NCBI RefSeq assembly: GCF_051401765.1 | Contig: NW_027480422.1 | Coordinates: 22,338,001-22,402,000, forward strand | Length of the DNA: 64,000 nucleotides | From: Calliopsis andreniformis | Lineage: Eukaryota > Arthropoda > Insecta > Hymenoptera > Andrenidae | Direction: 5' to 3' | The notes under the pieces: model-generated | Told to the model about the DNA's origin: nothing | Seen by the model: the letters and a program-made list of their open reading frames with translations, nothing else | Databases searched by the model: none | In this document: positions 23,069 to 35,700 of the stretch, in pieces | Layout of the letters: each line of letters starts with the position of its first letter | Position numbering within the stretch: position 1 is the stretch's first letter | Program-made: the position numbers and the translations under genes

Positions 23069-25224
23069 GGAACGTAGAAATGACTATCACTTTCACACTG
23101 GTTGCAATTATTCGTGTTATACGATGGAAAAACTGTAGTATTTTTATCGTGTTTTATGCTTCTGGCGTTGACTTCTTAGGCCCTAACTATTCGATCTGGT
23201 GGAGCAACGCCCTGGAGTGAAGCCTAGGTTGCCCGTAACGTAGAAATGACCATACTTTCACATTGTTTGCAATTATTCATTTTATACGATGGAGAAACCC
23301 TTGTATTTGTATTGTATTTGATGCTTCTGGCATTGACTTCTAAGGCCGTAGCTGTTAGATGTGGTGGAGCAACGCCCTGGAGTTAAGCGTAGGTATCCCG
23401 GAACGTAGAAATGACCATTACTTTCACACTGGCTGCAATTATTCGTTTTATACGATGGAAAAGCTGTTGTATTTATATTGTGTTTTATGCTTCTGGCGTT
23501 GACTTCTTAGGCCCTAACTATTCGATGTGGTGGAACAATGCCTTAGATTGAAGCCTAGGTTGCCCGGAACGTAGAAATGTCTACTACTTTCACACTGGTT
23601 GCAATTATTCATTTTATACGATGGAAAAACTGTTGTATGTTTATTGTATTTTATGCTTCTGGCGTTGGCTTCTAAGGCCGTAGCTATTCGATGTGTTGCA
23701 GCAACGCCCTAGAGTGAAGCCTAGGTTGCCCGGAACGTAGAAATGACCATTACTTTCACACTGGTTGCAATTATTCCTGTTATAAGATGAAAAACTGTTG
23801 TATCTTTATTGTATTTTATGCTTCGGGCGTTGACTTCTAAGGCCCTAACTACTCGATCTGGTGGAGCAACGCCCTAGTGTGAAGCGTAGGTTGCCCGGAA
23901 CGTAGAAATGGCCATTACTTGCACACTGGTTGCAATTATTCGTTCTATACGATGGAAAAACTGTTGTACTTGTTTTGTATTTTATGCTTCTGGCGTTGAC
24001 TTCTAAGGCCCTAACAATTCGGTCTGGAGGAACAACGACCTAGAGTGAAGCCTAGGTCGACCAGGACGTAGAAATGACCATCACTTTCACACTGGTTGCA
24101 ATTATTCGTGTTATACGATGTAACAGCTGTTGTATTTTCATTGTATTTTACGCTTCGGTCGTTGACATCTAAGGCCCTAACTATTCGATCTGGTGGAGCA
24201 ACACCCTAGAGTGAAGCCTAGGTTGCCCGGAATGTAGAAATGACCATAACTTTCACACTGGTTGCAATTATTCGTTTTATACGATGGAAAAGCTGTTGTA
24301 TTTATATTGTGTTTTATGCTACTGGCGTTGACTTCTTAGGCCCTAACTATTTGATCTGGTGGAGCAACGCCCTAGAGTGAAGCCTAGGTTGCACGGAATG
24401 TAGAAATGATCATAACTTGCACACTGGTTGCAATTATTCGTTCTATACGATGGAAAAACTGTTGTACTTTTATTGTATTTTATGCTTCTGGCGATGACTT
24501 CTAAGGCTGTAGCTATTCGATCTGGAGGAGCTACGCCCTAGAGTGAAGCCTAGGTTGCCCGGAACGTAGAAATGACTACCACTTTCACACTGCTTGCAAT
24601 TATTTCTGTTATACGATGGAAAAACTGTTGTATTTATTTTCTATTTTATGCTCCGGGCGTAGACTTCTAAGGCACTAGATATTCGAACTGGCGGAAGAAC
24701 GACCTAGAGTGAAGCGTAGATTGCCCGGAACGTAGAAATGGCCATTACTTGCACACTGGATGCAGTTATTCGTTTTATACGATGGAAAAACCGTTGTATT
24801 TATATTGTATGTTATGCTTCTGGCGTTGACTTCTTAGGCCCTTGCTATTCGATCTGGTGGAACAACGCCCTATATTAAATCCTAGGTTGCCCGGAACGTA
24901 GAAATGACCATAACTTTCACACCGGTTGCAATTACTCCTGTTATACGATGGAAAATCTGTTGTATCTTTATTGTCTTTTATGCTTCGGGCGTTGACTTCT
25001 AAGGCCCTAACGGTTCGATCTGGTGGAACAATGCCCTAGAGTGAAGCCTACGTTGCCCGGAACGTTGAAATGGCCATTACTTTCACACTGGATGCAATTA
25101 TTCGTTTTATACGATGGAAAAACTGTTGTATTTTTATTGTATTTTATGCTCCTGGCGTAGACTTCTATGGCCCTATCTATTCGATCTGGTGGAGCAACGC
25201 CCTAGAGTGAAGCCTAGGTTGCGC
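23069..25224 (+). repeat. 13-mer HOR hybrid (2156 bp)
   Basis: Starts as monomers 1 and 2 of the 12-mer, but monomer 2 has a one-base loss (GACCATACTTTCAC) and TTGCAATTATTCATTTTATA. It then follows a different series containing AATGTCTACTACTTTCAC (23579), TATAAGATGAAAAACTG and TCGACCAGGACG (24057), before rejoining monomers 4-9. The foreign part matches about 31.9-33.5 kb (offset 8457) and 52.0-53.5 kb (offset about 28518). It reads as an exchange product between two HOR families. Confidence 0.8.
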
Positions 25225-27216
25225 GGAACGTAGAAATGACTATCACTTTCACACTGGTTGCAATTATTCGTGTTATACGATGGAAAAACTGTAGTATTTT
25301 TATCGTGTTTTATGCTTCTGGCGTTGACTTCTTAGGCCCTAACTATTCGATCTGGTGGAGCAACGCCCTGGAGTGAAGCCTAGGTTGCCCGTAACGTAGA
25401 AATGACCATTACTTTCACATTGTTTGCATTTATTCATTTAATACGATGGAGAAACTCTTGTATTTGTATTGTATTTTATGCTTCTGGCATTGACTTCTAA
25501 GGCCGTAGCTGTTAGATGTGGTGGAGCAACGCCCTGGAGTGAAGCCTAGGTATCCCGGAACGTAGAAATGACCATTACTTTCACACTGGCTGCAATTATT
25601 CGTTTTATACGATGGAACAGCTGTTGCATTTTCATTGTATTTTACGCTTCGGTCGTTGACATCTAAGGCCCTAACTATACGATCTGATGGAGCAACGCCC
25701 TAGAGTGAAGCCTAGGTTGCCCGGAATGTAGAAATGACCATAAGTTTCACACTGGTTGCAATTATTCGTTTTATACGATGGAAAAGCTGTTGTATTTATA
25801 TTGTGTTTTATGCTTCTGGCGTTGACTTCTTAGGCCCTAACTATTTGATCTGGTGGAGCAACGCCCTAGAGTGAAGCCTAGGTTGCACGGAACGTAGAAA
25901 TGATCATAACTTGCACACTGGTTGCAATTATTCGTTTTATACGATGGAAAAACTGTTGTACTTTTATTGTATTTTATGCTTCTTGCGATGACTTCTAAGG
26001 CTGTAGCTATTCGATCTCGAGGAGCTACGCCCTAGAGTGAAGCCTAGGTTGCCCGGAACGTAGAAATGACTACCACTTTCACACTGGTTGCAATTATTTC
26101 TGTTATACGATGGAAAAACTGTTGTATTTATTTTGTATTTTATGCTCCGGGCGTAGACTTCTAAGGCACTAGATATTCGAACTGGCGGAGCAACGACCTA
26201 GAGTGAAGCGTAGATTGCCCGGAACGTAGAAATGGCCATTACTTGCACACTGGATGCAGTTATTCGTTTTATACGATGGAAAAACCGTTGTATTTATATT
26301 GTATGTTATGCTTCTGGCGTTGACTTCTTAGGCCCTTGCTATTCGATCTGGTGGAACAACGCCCTATATTAAATCCTAGGTTGCCCGGAACGTAGAAATG
26401 ACCATAACTTTCACACCGGTTGCAATTACTCCTGTTATACGATGGAAAATCTGATGTATCTTTATTGTCTTTTATGCTTCGGGCGTTGACTTCTAAGGCC
26501 CTAACTGTTCGATCTGGTGGAACAATGCCCTAGAGTGAAGCCTACGTTGCCCGGAACGTTGAAATGGCCATTACTTTCACACTGGATGCAATTATTCGTT
26601 TTATACGATGGAAAAACTGTTGTATTTTTATTGTATTTTATGCTCCTGGCGTAGACTTCTATGGCCCTATCTATTCGATCTGGTGGAGCAACGCCCTAGA
26701 GTGAAGCCTAGGTTGCCCGGAACGTAGAAATGACTATCACTTTCACACTGGTTGCAATTATTCGTGTTATACGATGGAAAAACTGTTGCATTTTCATTGT
26801 ATTTTATGCTTCGAGCGTTGACTTCTAAGGCCCTAACTATTCGATCTGGTGGAGCAACGCCCTACAGTGAAGCCTAGGTTGCCCGGAATGTAGAAATGAC
26901 CATCACTTTCACACTGGTTGCAATTACTCCTGTTATACGGTGGAAAATCTGTTGTACCTTTACTGTATTTTATGCTTCGGGCGTTGACTTCTAAGGCCCT
27001 AACTGTTCGATCTGGTGGAACAACGCCCAAGTGTGAAGCGTAGGTTGCCCGGAACGTAGAAAAGGCCATTACTTTCACACTGGATGCAATTATTCGTTTT
27101 ATACGATGGAAAAACTGTTGTATTTTTATTGTATTTTATGCTCCTGGCGTAGACTTCTATGGCCCTATCTATTCGATCTGGTGGAGCAACGCCCTAGAGT
27201 GAAGCCTAGGTTGCCC
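25225..27216 (+). repeat. 12-mer HOR unit, 1992 bp
   Basis: Full 12-monomer unit in the same order as 19085-21076. It shares with that unit minor variants such as GCTTCTTGCGATGAC (about 25979), which the unit at 21077 lacks (it has GCTTCTGGCGATGAC). The third unit is thus closer to the first than to its neighbour, as unequal exchange in blocks would produce. Confidence 0.88.
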
Positions 27217-28590
27217 GGAACGTAGAAATGACTATCACTTTCACACTGGTTGCAATTATTCGTGTTATACGATGGAAAAACTGTAGTATTTTTATCGTGT
27301 TTTATGCTTCTGGCGTTGACTTCTTAGGCCCTAACTATTCGATCTGGTGGAGCAACGCCCTGGAGTGAAGCCTAGGTTGCCCGTAACGTAGAAATGACCA
27401 TTACTTTCACATTGTTTGCATTTATTCATTTAATACGATGGAGAAACTCTTGTATTTGTATTGTATTTTATGCTTCTGGCATTGACTTCTAAGGCCGTAG
27501 CTGTTAGATGTGGTGGAGCAACGCCCTGGAGTGAAGCCTAGGTATCCCGGAACGTAGAAATGACCATTACTTTCACACTGGCTGCAATTATTCGTTTTAT
27601 ACGATGGAACAGCTGTTGCATTTTCATTGTATTTTACGCTTCGGTCGTTGACATCTAAGGCCCTAACTATTCGATCTGATGGAGCAACGCCCTAGAGTGA
27701 AGCCTAGGTTGCCCGGAATGTAGAAATGACCATAAGTTTCACACTGGTTGCAATTATTCGTTTTATACGATGGAAAAGCTGTTGTATTTATATTGTGTTT
27801 TATGCTTCTGGCGTTGACTTCTTAGGCCCTAACTATTTGATCTGGTGGAGCAACGCCCTAGAGTGAAGGCTAGGTTGCACGGAACGTAGAAATGACCATT
27901 ACTCTCACACTGGTTGCAATTACTCCTGTTATACGATGGAAAAACTGTTGTATCTTTATTGTATTTTATGCATCGGGCGTTGACTTCTAAGGCCGTAGCT
28001 ATTCGATGTGTTGGAGCAACGACCTAGAGTGAAGCCTAGGTTGACCGGAACGTAGAAATGACCATTACTTTCACACTGGTTGCAATTATTCCTGTTATAC
28101 GATGAAAAACTGTTGCATCTTTATTGTATTTTGTGCTTGGTGCGTTGACTTCTAAGGCCCTAACCATTCGAACTGGTGGAGCAGCGCCCTAGAGTCAAGC
28201 CTAGGTTGCCGGAACGTAGAAATGATCATAACTTGCACACTGGTTGCAATTATTCGTTTTATACGATGGAAAAACTGTTGTACTTTTATTGTATTTTATG
28301 CTTCTGGCGATGACTGCTAAGGCTGTAGCTATTCGATGTGGTGCAGCAACGCCCTAGCATGAAGCCTAGGTTGCCCGGAACGTAGAAATGACCATTACTC
28401 TCACACTGTTTGCAATTACTCCTGTTATACGATGGAAAAACTGTTGTACCTTTATTGCATTTTATGCATCGGGTGTTGACTTCTAAGGCCGTAGCTATTC
28501 GATGTGTTGGAGCAACGCCCTACAGTGAAGCCTAGGTTGACCGGAACGTAGAAATGACCATTACTTTCACACTGGTTGCAGTTATTCCTG
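27217..28590 (+). repeat. Right-flank copy of the long HOR variant
   Basis: Follows the 14108 unit rather than the 12-mer: monomers 1-4, then GACCATTACTCTCACACTGG, GCATCGGGCGTTGAC and GTGCTTGGTGCGTTGAC. The offset is 13109 bp at both the start and the internal marker. Similarity to the left copy stops near 28590 and 15490. The two copies bracket the whole run of 6-, 9-, 12- and 13-mers. Confidence 0.8.
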
Positions 28591-31500
28591 TTATACGATG
28601 AAAAACTGTTGCATCTTTATTGTATTTTATGCTTCCGGCGTTGACTTCTAAGGCCCTAACCATTCGAACTTGTGGAGCAACGCCCTAGAGTCAAGCCTAG
28701 GTTGCCGGAACGTAGAAATGAGCATAACTTGCACACTGGTTGCAATTATTCGTTTTATACGATGGAAAAGCTGTTGTATTTATATTGTGTTTTATACTTC
28801 TGGCGTTGACTTCTTAGGTTGCAACTATTGGATCTGCTGTAACAACGCCTTAGATTGATGCCTATGTTGCCCGGAACGTAGAAATGACTACTACTTTCAC
28901 ACTGGTTGCAATTATTCATTTTATACGATGGAAAAACTGTTTACTTTTATTGTATTTTATGCTTCTGGCGTTGACTTCTAAGGCTGTAGCTATTCGATGT
29001 GGTGCAGCAACGCCCCAGTGTGAAGCCTAGGTTGCCCGGAACGTAGAAATGACTACTACTTTCACACTGGTTGCAATTATTCATTTTATACGATGGAAAA
29101 ACTGTTGTATTTTTTTGTATTTTATGCTTCCGGCGTTGACTTCTAAGGCCGTAGCTGTTCGATGTGTTGGAGCAACGCCCTAGAGTGAAGCCTAGGTTGC
29201 CCGGAACGTAGAAATGACCAGTACTTTCACACTGGTTGCAGTTATTCCTGTTATACGATGGAAAAACTGTTGTATTTTTATTGTATTTTTTGCTTCTGGC
29301 GTTCAATTCTAAGTCCCTAGCTATTCTACCTGCTGGAGCAACACCCTAGAGTGAAGCCTAGGTTTCCCGGAACGTAGAAATGACCATTACTTTCACACTG
29401 GTTGCAATTATCCTGTTATACGGTGGAGAAACTGTTGTATTTATATTGTATTTCATGCTTCTGGCGTTGACATATTAGGCCCTAATTATGCTATCTAGTG
29501 GAACAACGACCTAGATTGAAGCCTAGGTTGCCCGGAACGTAGAAATGACCATTACATTCACACTGTTTGCAATTATTCATTTTATACGATGTGAAAACTG
29601 TTGCATTTATAATGTATTTTATGCTTCTGTCGTTGACTTCTTAGGCCCTAATTATTCGATCTGGTGGAACAACAGCCTAGATTGAAGCCTAAGTTGTCCG
29701 GAACGTAGAAATGACCATTACTTTCACACTGTTTGAAATTATTCATTTTATACGATGCAAATACTGTTGTATTTATAATGTATTTTATGCTTCTGGCGTT
29801 GACTTCTAAGGCCATAGCTATTCTATCTGGTGGAGCAACGCCCTAGAGTGAAGCCTAGGTTGCCCGGAACGTAGAAATGGCCATTACTTTCACACTGGTT
29901 GCAATTATTCCTGTTATACGATGGAAAAACTGTTGTATCCATATTGTATTTTATGCTTCTGGCGTTGACTTCTAAGGCCGTAGCTATTCGATCTGGTGGA
30001 GCAACGCCCTAGAGTGAAGCCTAGGTTGCACGGAACGTAGAAATGACCATTACTTTCACACTGTTTCCAATTATTCATTTTATACGATTGAAACACTGTT
30101 GTATTTGTTTTGTATTTTATGCTTTTGGCGTTGACTTCTTAGGCCGTAACAATTCGATCTGGTGGAACAACGCCCTAGAGTGCAGCCTAGGTTGCCCGGA
30201 ACGTAGAAATGACCATAACTTTCACACTGGTTGCAATTATTCGTTTTATACGATGGAAAAGCTGTTGTATTTATGTTGTGTTTTATGCTTCTGGCGTTGA
30301 CTTCTTAGGCCCTAACGATTTGATCTGGTGGAGCAACGCCCTAGAGTGAAGCCTAGGTTGCACGGAACGTAGAAATGACCATTACTCTCACACTGGTTGC
30401 AATTACTCCTATTATACGATGGAAAAACTGTTGTATCTTTATTGTATTTTATGCATCGGGCGTTGACTGCTAAGGCCGTAGCTATTCGATGTGTTGGAGC
30501 AACGCCCTAGAGTGAAGCCTAGGTTGACCGGAACGTAGAAATGACCATTATTTTCACACTGGTTGCAATTATTCCTGTTATACGATGAAAAACTGTTGCA
30601 TCCTTATTGTATTTTATGCTTGGTGCGTTGACTTCTAAGGCCCTAACCATTCGATCTGGTGGAGCCACGCCCTAGAGTGAAGCCTAGGTTTCCCGGAACG
30701 TAGAAGTGGCCATCACTTTCACACCGGATGCAATTATTCGTTTTATACGAAGGAAAAACTGATGTATTTATATTGTATTTTATGCTTCTGGAGTTGACTT
30801 CTTAGGCCATAACTATTCGATCTGGTGGAACAACGCCCTAGATTGAAGCCTATGTTGCCCGGAACGTAGAAATAACTACTACTTTCACACTGGTTGCAAT
30901 TATTCATTTTATACGATGGAAAAACTGTTGTACTTTTATTGTATTTTATGCTTCTGGCGTTGACTTCTAAGGCCGTAGCTATTCGATGTGGTGCAGCACC
31001 GCCCTAGTGTGAAGCCTAGGTTGCCCGGAACGTAGAAATGGCCATTACTTTCACAATGGTTGGAATTATTCCTGTTATACGATGAAAGACTGTTGTATTT
31101 TTATTGTATTTTATGCTTCTGCCGTTGAATTCTAATTCCCTAGCTATTCGATCTGGAGGACCTACGCCCTAGAGTGAAGCCTAGGTTGCACGGAACGTAG
31201 AAATGACTACCACTTTCACACTGGTTGCAATTATTTCTGTTATACGATGGAAAAACTGTTGTATTTATTTTGTATTTTATGCTCCGGACGTAGACTTCTA
31301 AGGCCCTAGATATTCGAACTTGCGGAGCAACGACCTAGAGTGAAGCGTAGATTGCCCGGAACGTAGAAATGGCCATTACTTGCACACTGGATGCAGTTAT
31401 TCGTTTTATACGATGGAAAAACCGTTGTATTTATATTGTATGTTATGCTTCTGGCGTTGACTTCTTAGGCCCTTGCTATTCGATCTGGTGGAACAACGCC

Positions 31501-32735
31501 CTATATTAAATCCTAGGTAGCCCGGAACGTAGAAATGACCATAACTTTCACACCGGTTGCAATTACTCCTGTTATACAATGGAAAATCTGTTGTATCTTT
31601 ATTGTCTTTTATGCTTCGGGCGTTGACTTCTAAGGCCCTAACTGTTCGATCTGGTGGAACAACGCCCTAGAGTGAAGCCTAGGTTGCCCGGAACGTTTGA
31701 AATGGCCATTACTTTCACACTGGATGCAATTATTCGTTTTATACGATGGAAAAACTGTTGCATTTTTATTGTATTTTATGCTCCTGGCGTAGACTTCTAT
31801 GACCCTATCTATTCGATCTGGTGGAGCAACGCCCTAGAGTGAAGCCTAGGTTGCCCGGAACGTAGAAATGACTATAACTTTCACACTGGTTGCAATTATT
31901 CGTGTTATACGATGGAAAAACTGTTGCATTTTCATTGTGTTTTATGCTTCTGGCGTTGACTTCTTAGGCCCTAACTATTCGATGTGGTGGAACAACGCCT
32001 TAGATTGAAGCCTAGGTTGCCCGGAACGTAGAAATGTCTACTACTTTCACACTGGTTGCAATTATTCATTTTATACGATGGAAAAACTGTTGTATGTTTA
32101 TTGTATTTTATGCTTCTGGCGTTGGCTTCTAAGGCCGTAGCTATTCGATGTGTTGGAGCAACGCCCTAGAGTGAAGCATAGGTTGCCCGGAACGTAGAAA
32201 TGACCATTACTTTCACACTGGTTGCAATTATTCCTGTTATAAGATGAAAAACTGTTGTATCTTTATTGTATTTTATGCTTCGGGCGTTGACTTCTAAGGC
32301 CCTAACTACTCGATCTGGTGGAGCAACGCCCTAGTGTGAAGCGTAGGTTGCCCGGAACGTAGAAATGGCCATTACTTGCACACCGGTTGCAATTATTCGT
32401 TCTATACGATGGAAAAACTGTTGTATTTGTTTTGTCTTTTATGCTTCTGGCGTTGACTTCTAAGGCCCTAACAATTCGGTCTGGAGGAACAACGACCTAG
32501 AGTGAAGCCTAGGTCGACCAGGACGTAGAAATGACCATCACTTTCACACTGGTTGCAATTATTCGTGTTATACGATGCAACAGCTGTTGCATTTTCATTG
32601 TATTTTACGCTTCGGTCGTTGACATTTAAGGCCCTAACTATTCGATCTGGTGGAGCAACACCCTAGAGTGAAGCCTAGGTTGCCCGGAATGTAGAAATGA
32701 CCATAACTTTCACACTGGTTGCAATTATTCGCTTT
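28591..32735 (+). repeat. Mosaic satellite segment between two HOR domains
   Basis: About 25 monomers that look assembled from families found elsewhere. About 28.7-30.0 kb matches 12.3-13.5 kb and, in part, 53.88-54.3 kb; the 2-bp-shorter CTGTTTACTTTTATTG variant occurs at 28937 and 53974. About 30.04-31.2 kb resembles 33.9-34.9 and 50.3-51.3 kb. About 31.2-31.85 kb resembles monomers 6-9 of the 12-mer. About 31.94-33.48 kb matches 23.48-25.02 kb at offset 8457. No single repeat period spans it. Confidence 0.65.
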
Positions 32736-35700
32736 ATACGATGGAAAAGCTGTTGTATTTATATTGTGTTTTATGCTTCTGGCGTTGACTTCTTAGGCCC
32801 TAACTATTTGATCTGGTGGAGCAACGCCCTAGAGCGAAGCCTAGGTTGCACGGAACGTAGAAATGATCATAACTTGCACACTGGTTGCAATTATTCGTTT
32901 TATACGATGGAAAAACTGTTGTACTTTTATTGTATTTTATGCTTCTGGCGATGACTTCTAAGGCTGTAGCTATTCGATCTGGAGGAGCTACGCCCTAGAG
33001 TGAAGCCTAGGTTGCCCGGAACGTAGAAATGACTACCACTTTCACACTGGTTGCAATTATTTCTGTTATACGATGGAAAAACTGTTGTATTTATTTTGTA
33101 TTTTATGCTCCGGGAGTAGACTTCTAAGGCACTAGATATTCGAACTGGCGGAGCAACGACCTAGAGTGAAGCGTAGATTGCCCGGAACGTAGAAATGGCC
33201 ATTACTTGCACACTGGATGCAGTTATTCGTTTTATACGATGGAAAAACCGTTGTATTTATATTGTATGTTATGCTTCTGGCGTTGACTTCTTAGGCTCTT
33301 GCTATTCGATCTGGTGGAACAAAGGCCTATATTAAATCCTAGGTTGCCCGGAACGTAGAAATGACCATAACTTTCACACCGGTTGCAATTACTCCTGTTA
33401 TACGATGGAAAATCTGTTGTATCTTTATTGTCTTTTATGCTTCGGGCGTTGACTTCTAAGGCCCTAACTGTTCGATCTGGTGGAACAACGACCTAGATTG
33501 AAGCCTAGGTTGCCCGGAACGTAGAAATGACCATTACATTCACACTGTTTGCAATTATTCATTTTATACGATGTGAAAACTGTTGTATTTATAATGTATT
33601 TTATGCTCCTGGCGTTGACTTCTAAGGCCGTAGCTATTCGATCTGGTGGAGCGACGCCCTAGAGTGAAGCCTAAGTTTCCCGGAACGTAGAAATGTCCAT
33701 TATTTTCACAGTGGTTGCAATTATTCCTGTTATACGATGGAAAAACTGTTGTGTTTATATTGTGTTTTGTGCATCTGGCGTTGACTTCTAAGGCCGTAGC
33801 TATCCGATCTGGTGGAGCAACGCCCTAGAGTGAAGCCTAGGTTTCCCGGAACGTAGAAATGACCATAACTTTCACACTGGTTGCAATTATTCGTTTTATA
33901 CGATGGAAAAGCTGTTGTATTTATATTGTGTTTTATGCTTCTGGCGTTGACTTCTTAGGCCCTAACTATTTGATCTGGTGGAGCAACGCCCTAGAGTGAA
34001 GCCTAAGTTGCACGGAACGTAGAAATGACCATTACTCTCACACTGGTTGCAATTACTCATATTATACGATGGAAAAACTGTTGTATCTTTATTGTATTTT
34101 ATGCATCGGGCGTTGACTTCTAAGGCCGTAGCTATTCGATGTGTTGGAGCAACGCCCTAGAGTGAAGCCTAGGTTGACCGGAACGTAGAAATGACCATTA
34201 TTTTCACACTGGTTGCAATTATTCCTGTTATACGATGAAAAACTGTTGCATCTTTATTGTATTTTATGCTTGGTGCGTTGACTTCTAAGGCCCTAACCAT
34301 TCGATCTGGTGGAGCCACGCCCTAGAGTGAAGCCTAGGTTTCCCGGAACGTAGAAGTGGCCATGACTTTCACACCGGATGCAATTATTCGTTTTATACGA
34401 AGGAAAAACTGATGTATTTATATTGTATTTTATGCTTCTGGGGTTGACTTCTTGGGCCATAACTATTCGATCTGGTGGAACAACGCCCTAGATTGAAGCC
34501 TATCTTGCCCGGAACGTAGAAATGACTACTACTTTCACACTGGTTGCAATTATTCATTTTATACGATGGAAAAACTGTTGTACTTTTATTGTACTTTATG
34601 CTTCTGGCGTTGACTTCTAAGGCCGTGGCTATTCGATGTGGTGCAGCAACGCCCTAGTGTGAAGCCTAGGTTGCCCGGAACGTAGAAATGGCCATTACTT
34701 TCACAATGGTTGGAATTATTCCTGTTATACCATGAAAGACTGTTGTATTTTTATTGTATTTTATGCTTCTGCCGTTGAATTCTAATTCCCTAGCTATTCG
34801 ATCTGGAGGAGCTACGCCCTAGGGTGAAGCCTAGGTTGCACGGAACGTAGAAATGACTACCACTTTCACACTGGTTGCAATTATTTCTGTTATACGATGG
34901 AAAATCTGTTGGTTATATATTGTATTTTATGCTTCTGGCATTGACTTCTTAGGCCCTAATTATTCGATCTGGTGGAACAACAGCCTAGATTGAAGCCTAG
35001 GTTGCCCGGAACGTAGAAATGACCATTACTTGCACACTGGATGCAGTTATTCGTTTTATACGATGGAAAAACCGTTGTATTTATATTGTATGTTATGCTT
35101 CTGGCGTTGACTTCTTAGGCCCTTGCTATTCGATCTGGTGGAACAACGCCCTATATTAAATCCTAAGTAGCCCGGAACGTAGAAATGAACATAACTTTCA
35201 CACCGGTTGCAATTACTCCTGTTATACGATGGAAAATCTGTTGTATCTTTATTGTCTTTTATGCTTCGGGCGTTGACTTCTAAGGCCCTAACTGTTCGAT
35301 CTGGTGGAACAACGCCCTAGAGTGAAGCCTAGGTTGCCCGGAACGTAGAAATGGCCATTACTTTCACACTGGATGCAATTATTCGTTGTATACGATGGAA
35401 AAACTGTTGTGTTTATATTGTATTTCATGCTTCTGGCGTTGACATATTAGGCCCTAATTATGCTATCTGGTGGAACAACGATCTAGATTGAAGCCTAGGT
35501 TGCCCGGAACGTAGAAATGACCATTACATTCACACTGTTTGCAATTATTCATTTTATACGATGTGAAAACTGTTGTATTTATTATGTACTTTATGCTCCT
35601 GGCGTTGACTTCTAAGGCCGTAGCTATTCGATCTGGTGGAGCGACGCCCTAGAGTGAAGCCTAAGTTTCCCGGAACGTAGAAGTGTCCATTACTTTCACA

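Noticed and set aside
16595..27216. CRISPR array, because of regular direct repeats
   Set aside because: The whole 166 bp is repeated with no unique spacers, the repeats are far longer than CRISPR repeats, and there are no cas genes or leader.
28947..29306. Open reading frame of 119 codons on the minus strand, plus about 30 others of 60-112 codons on both strands
   Set aside because: All are translations of the satellite. Their products are variants of the same two peptides, one per strand. Since 166 is not a multiple of 3, the frame changes at each monomer and a frame rarely stays open beyond two. No start context, codon bias, domain or signal was seen.
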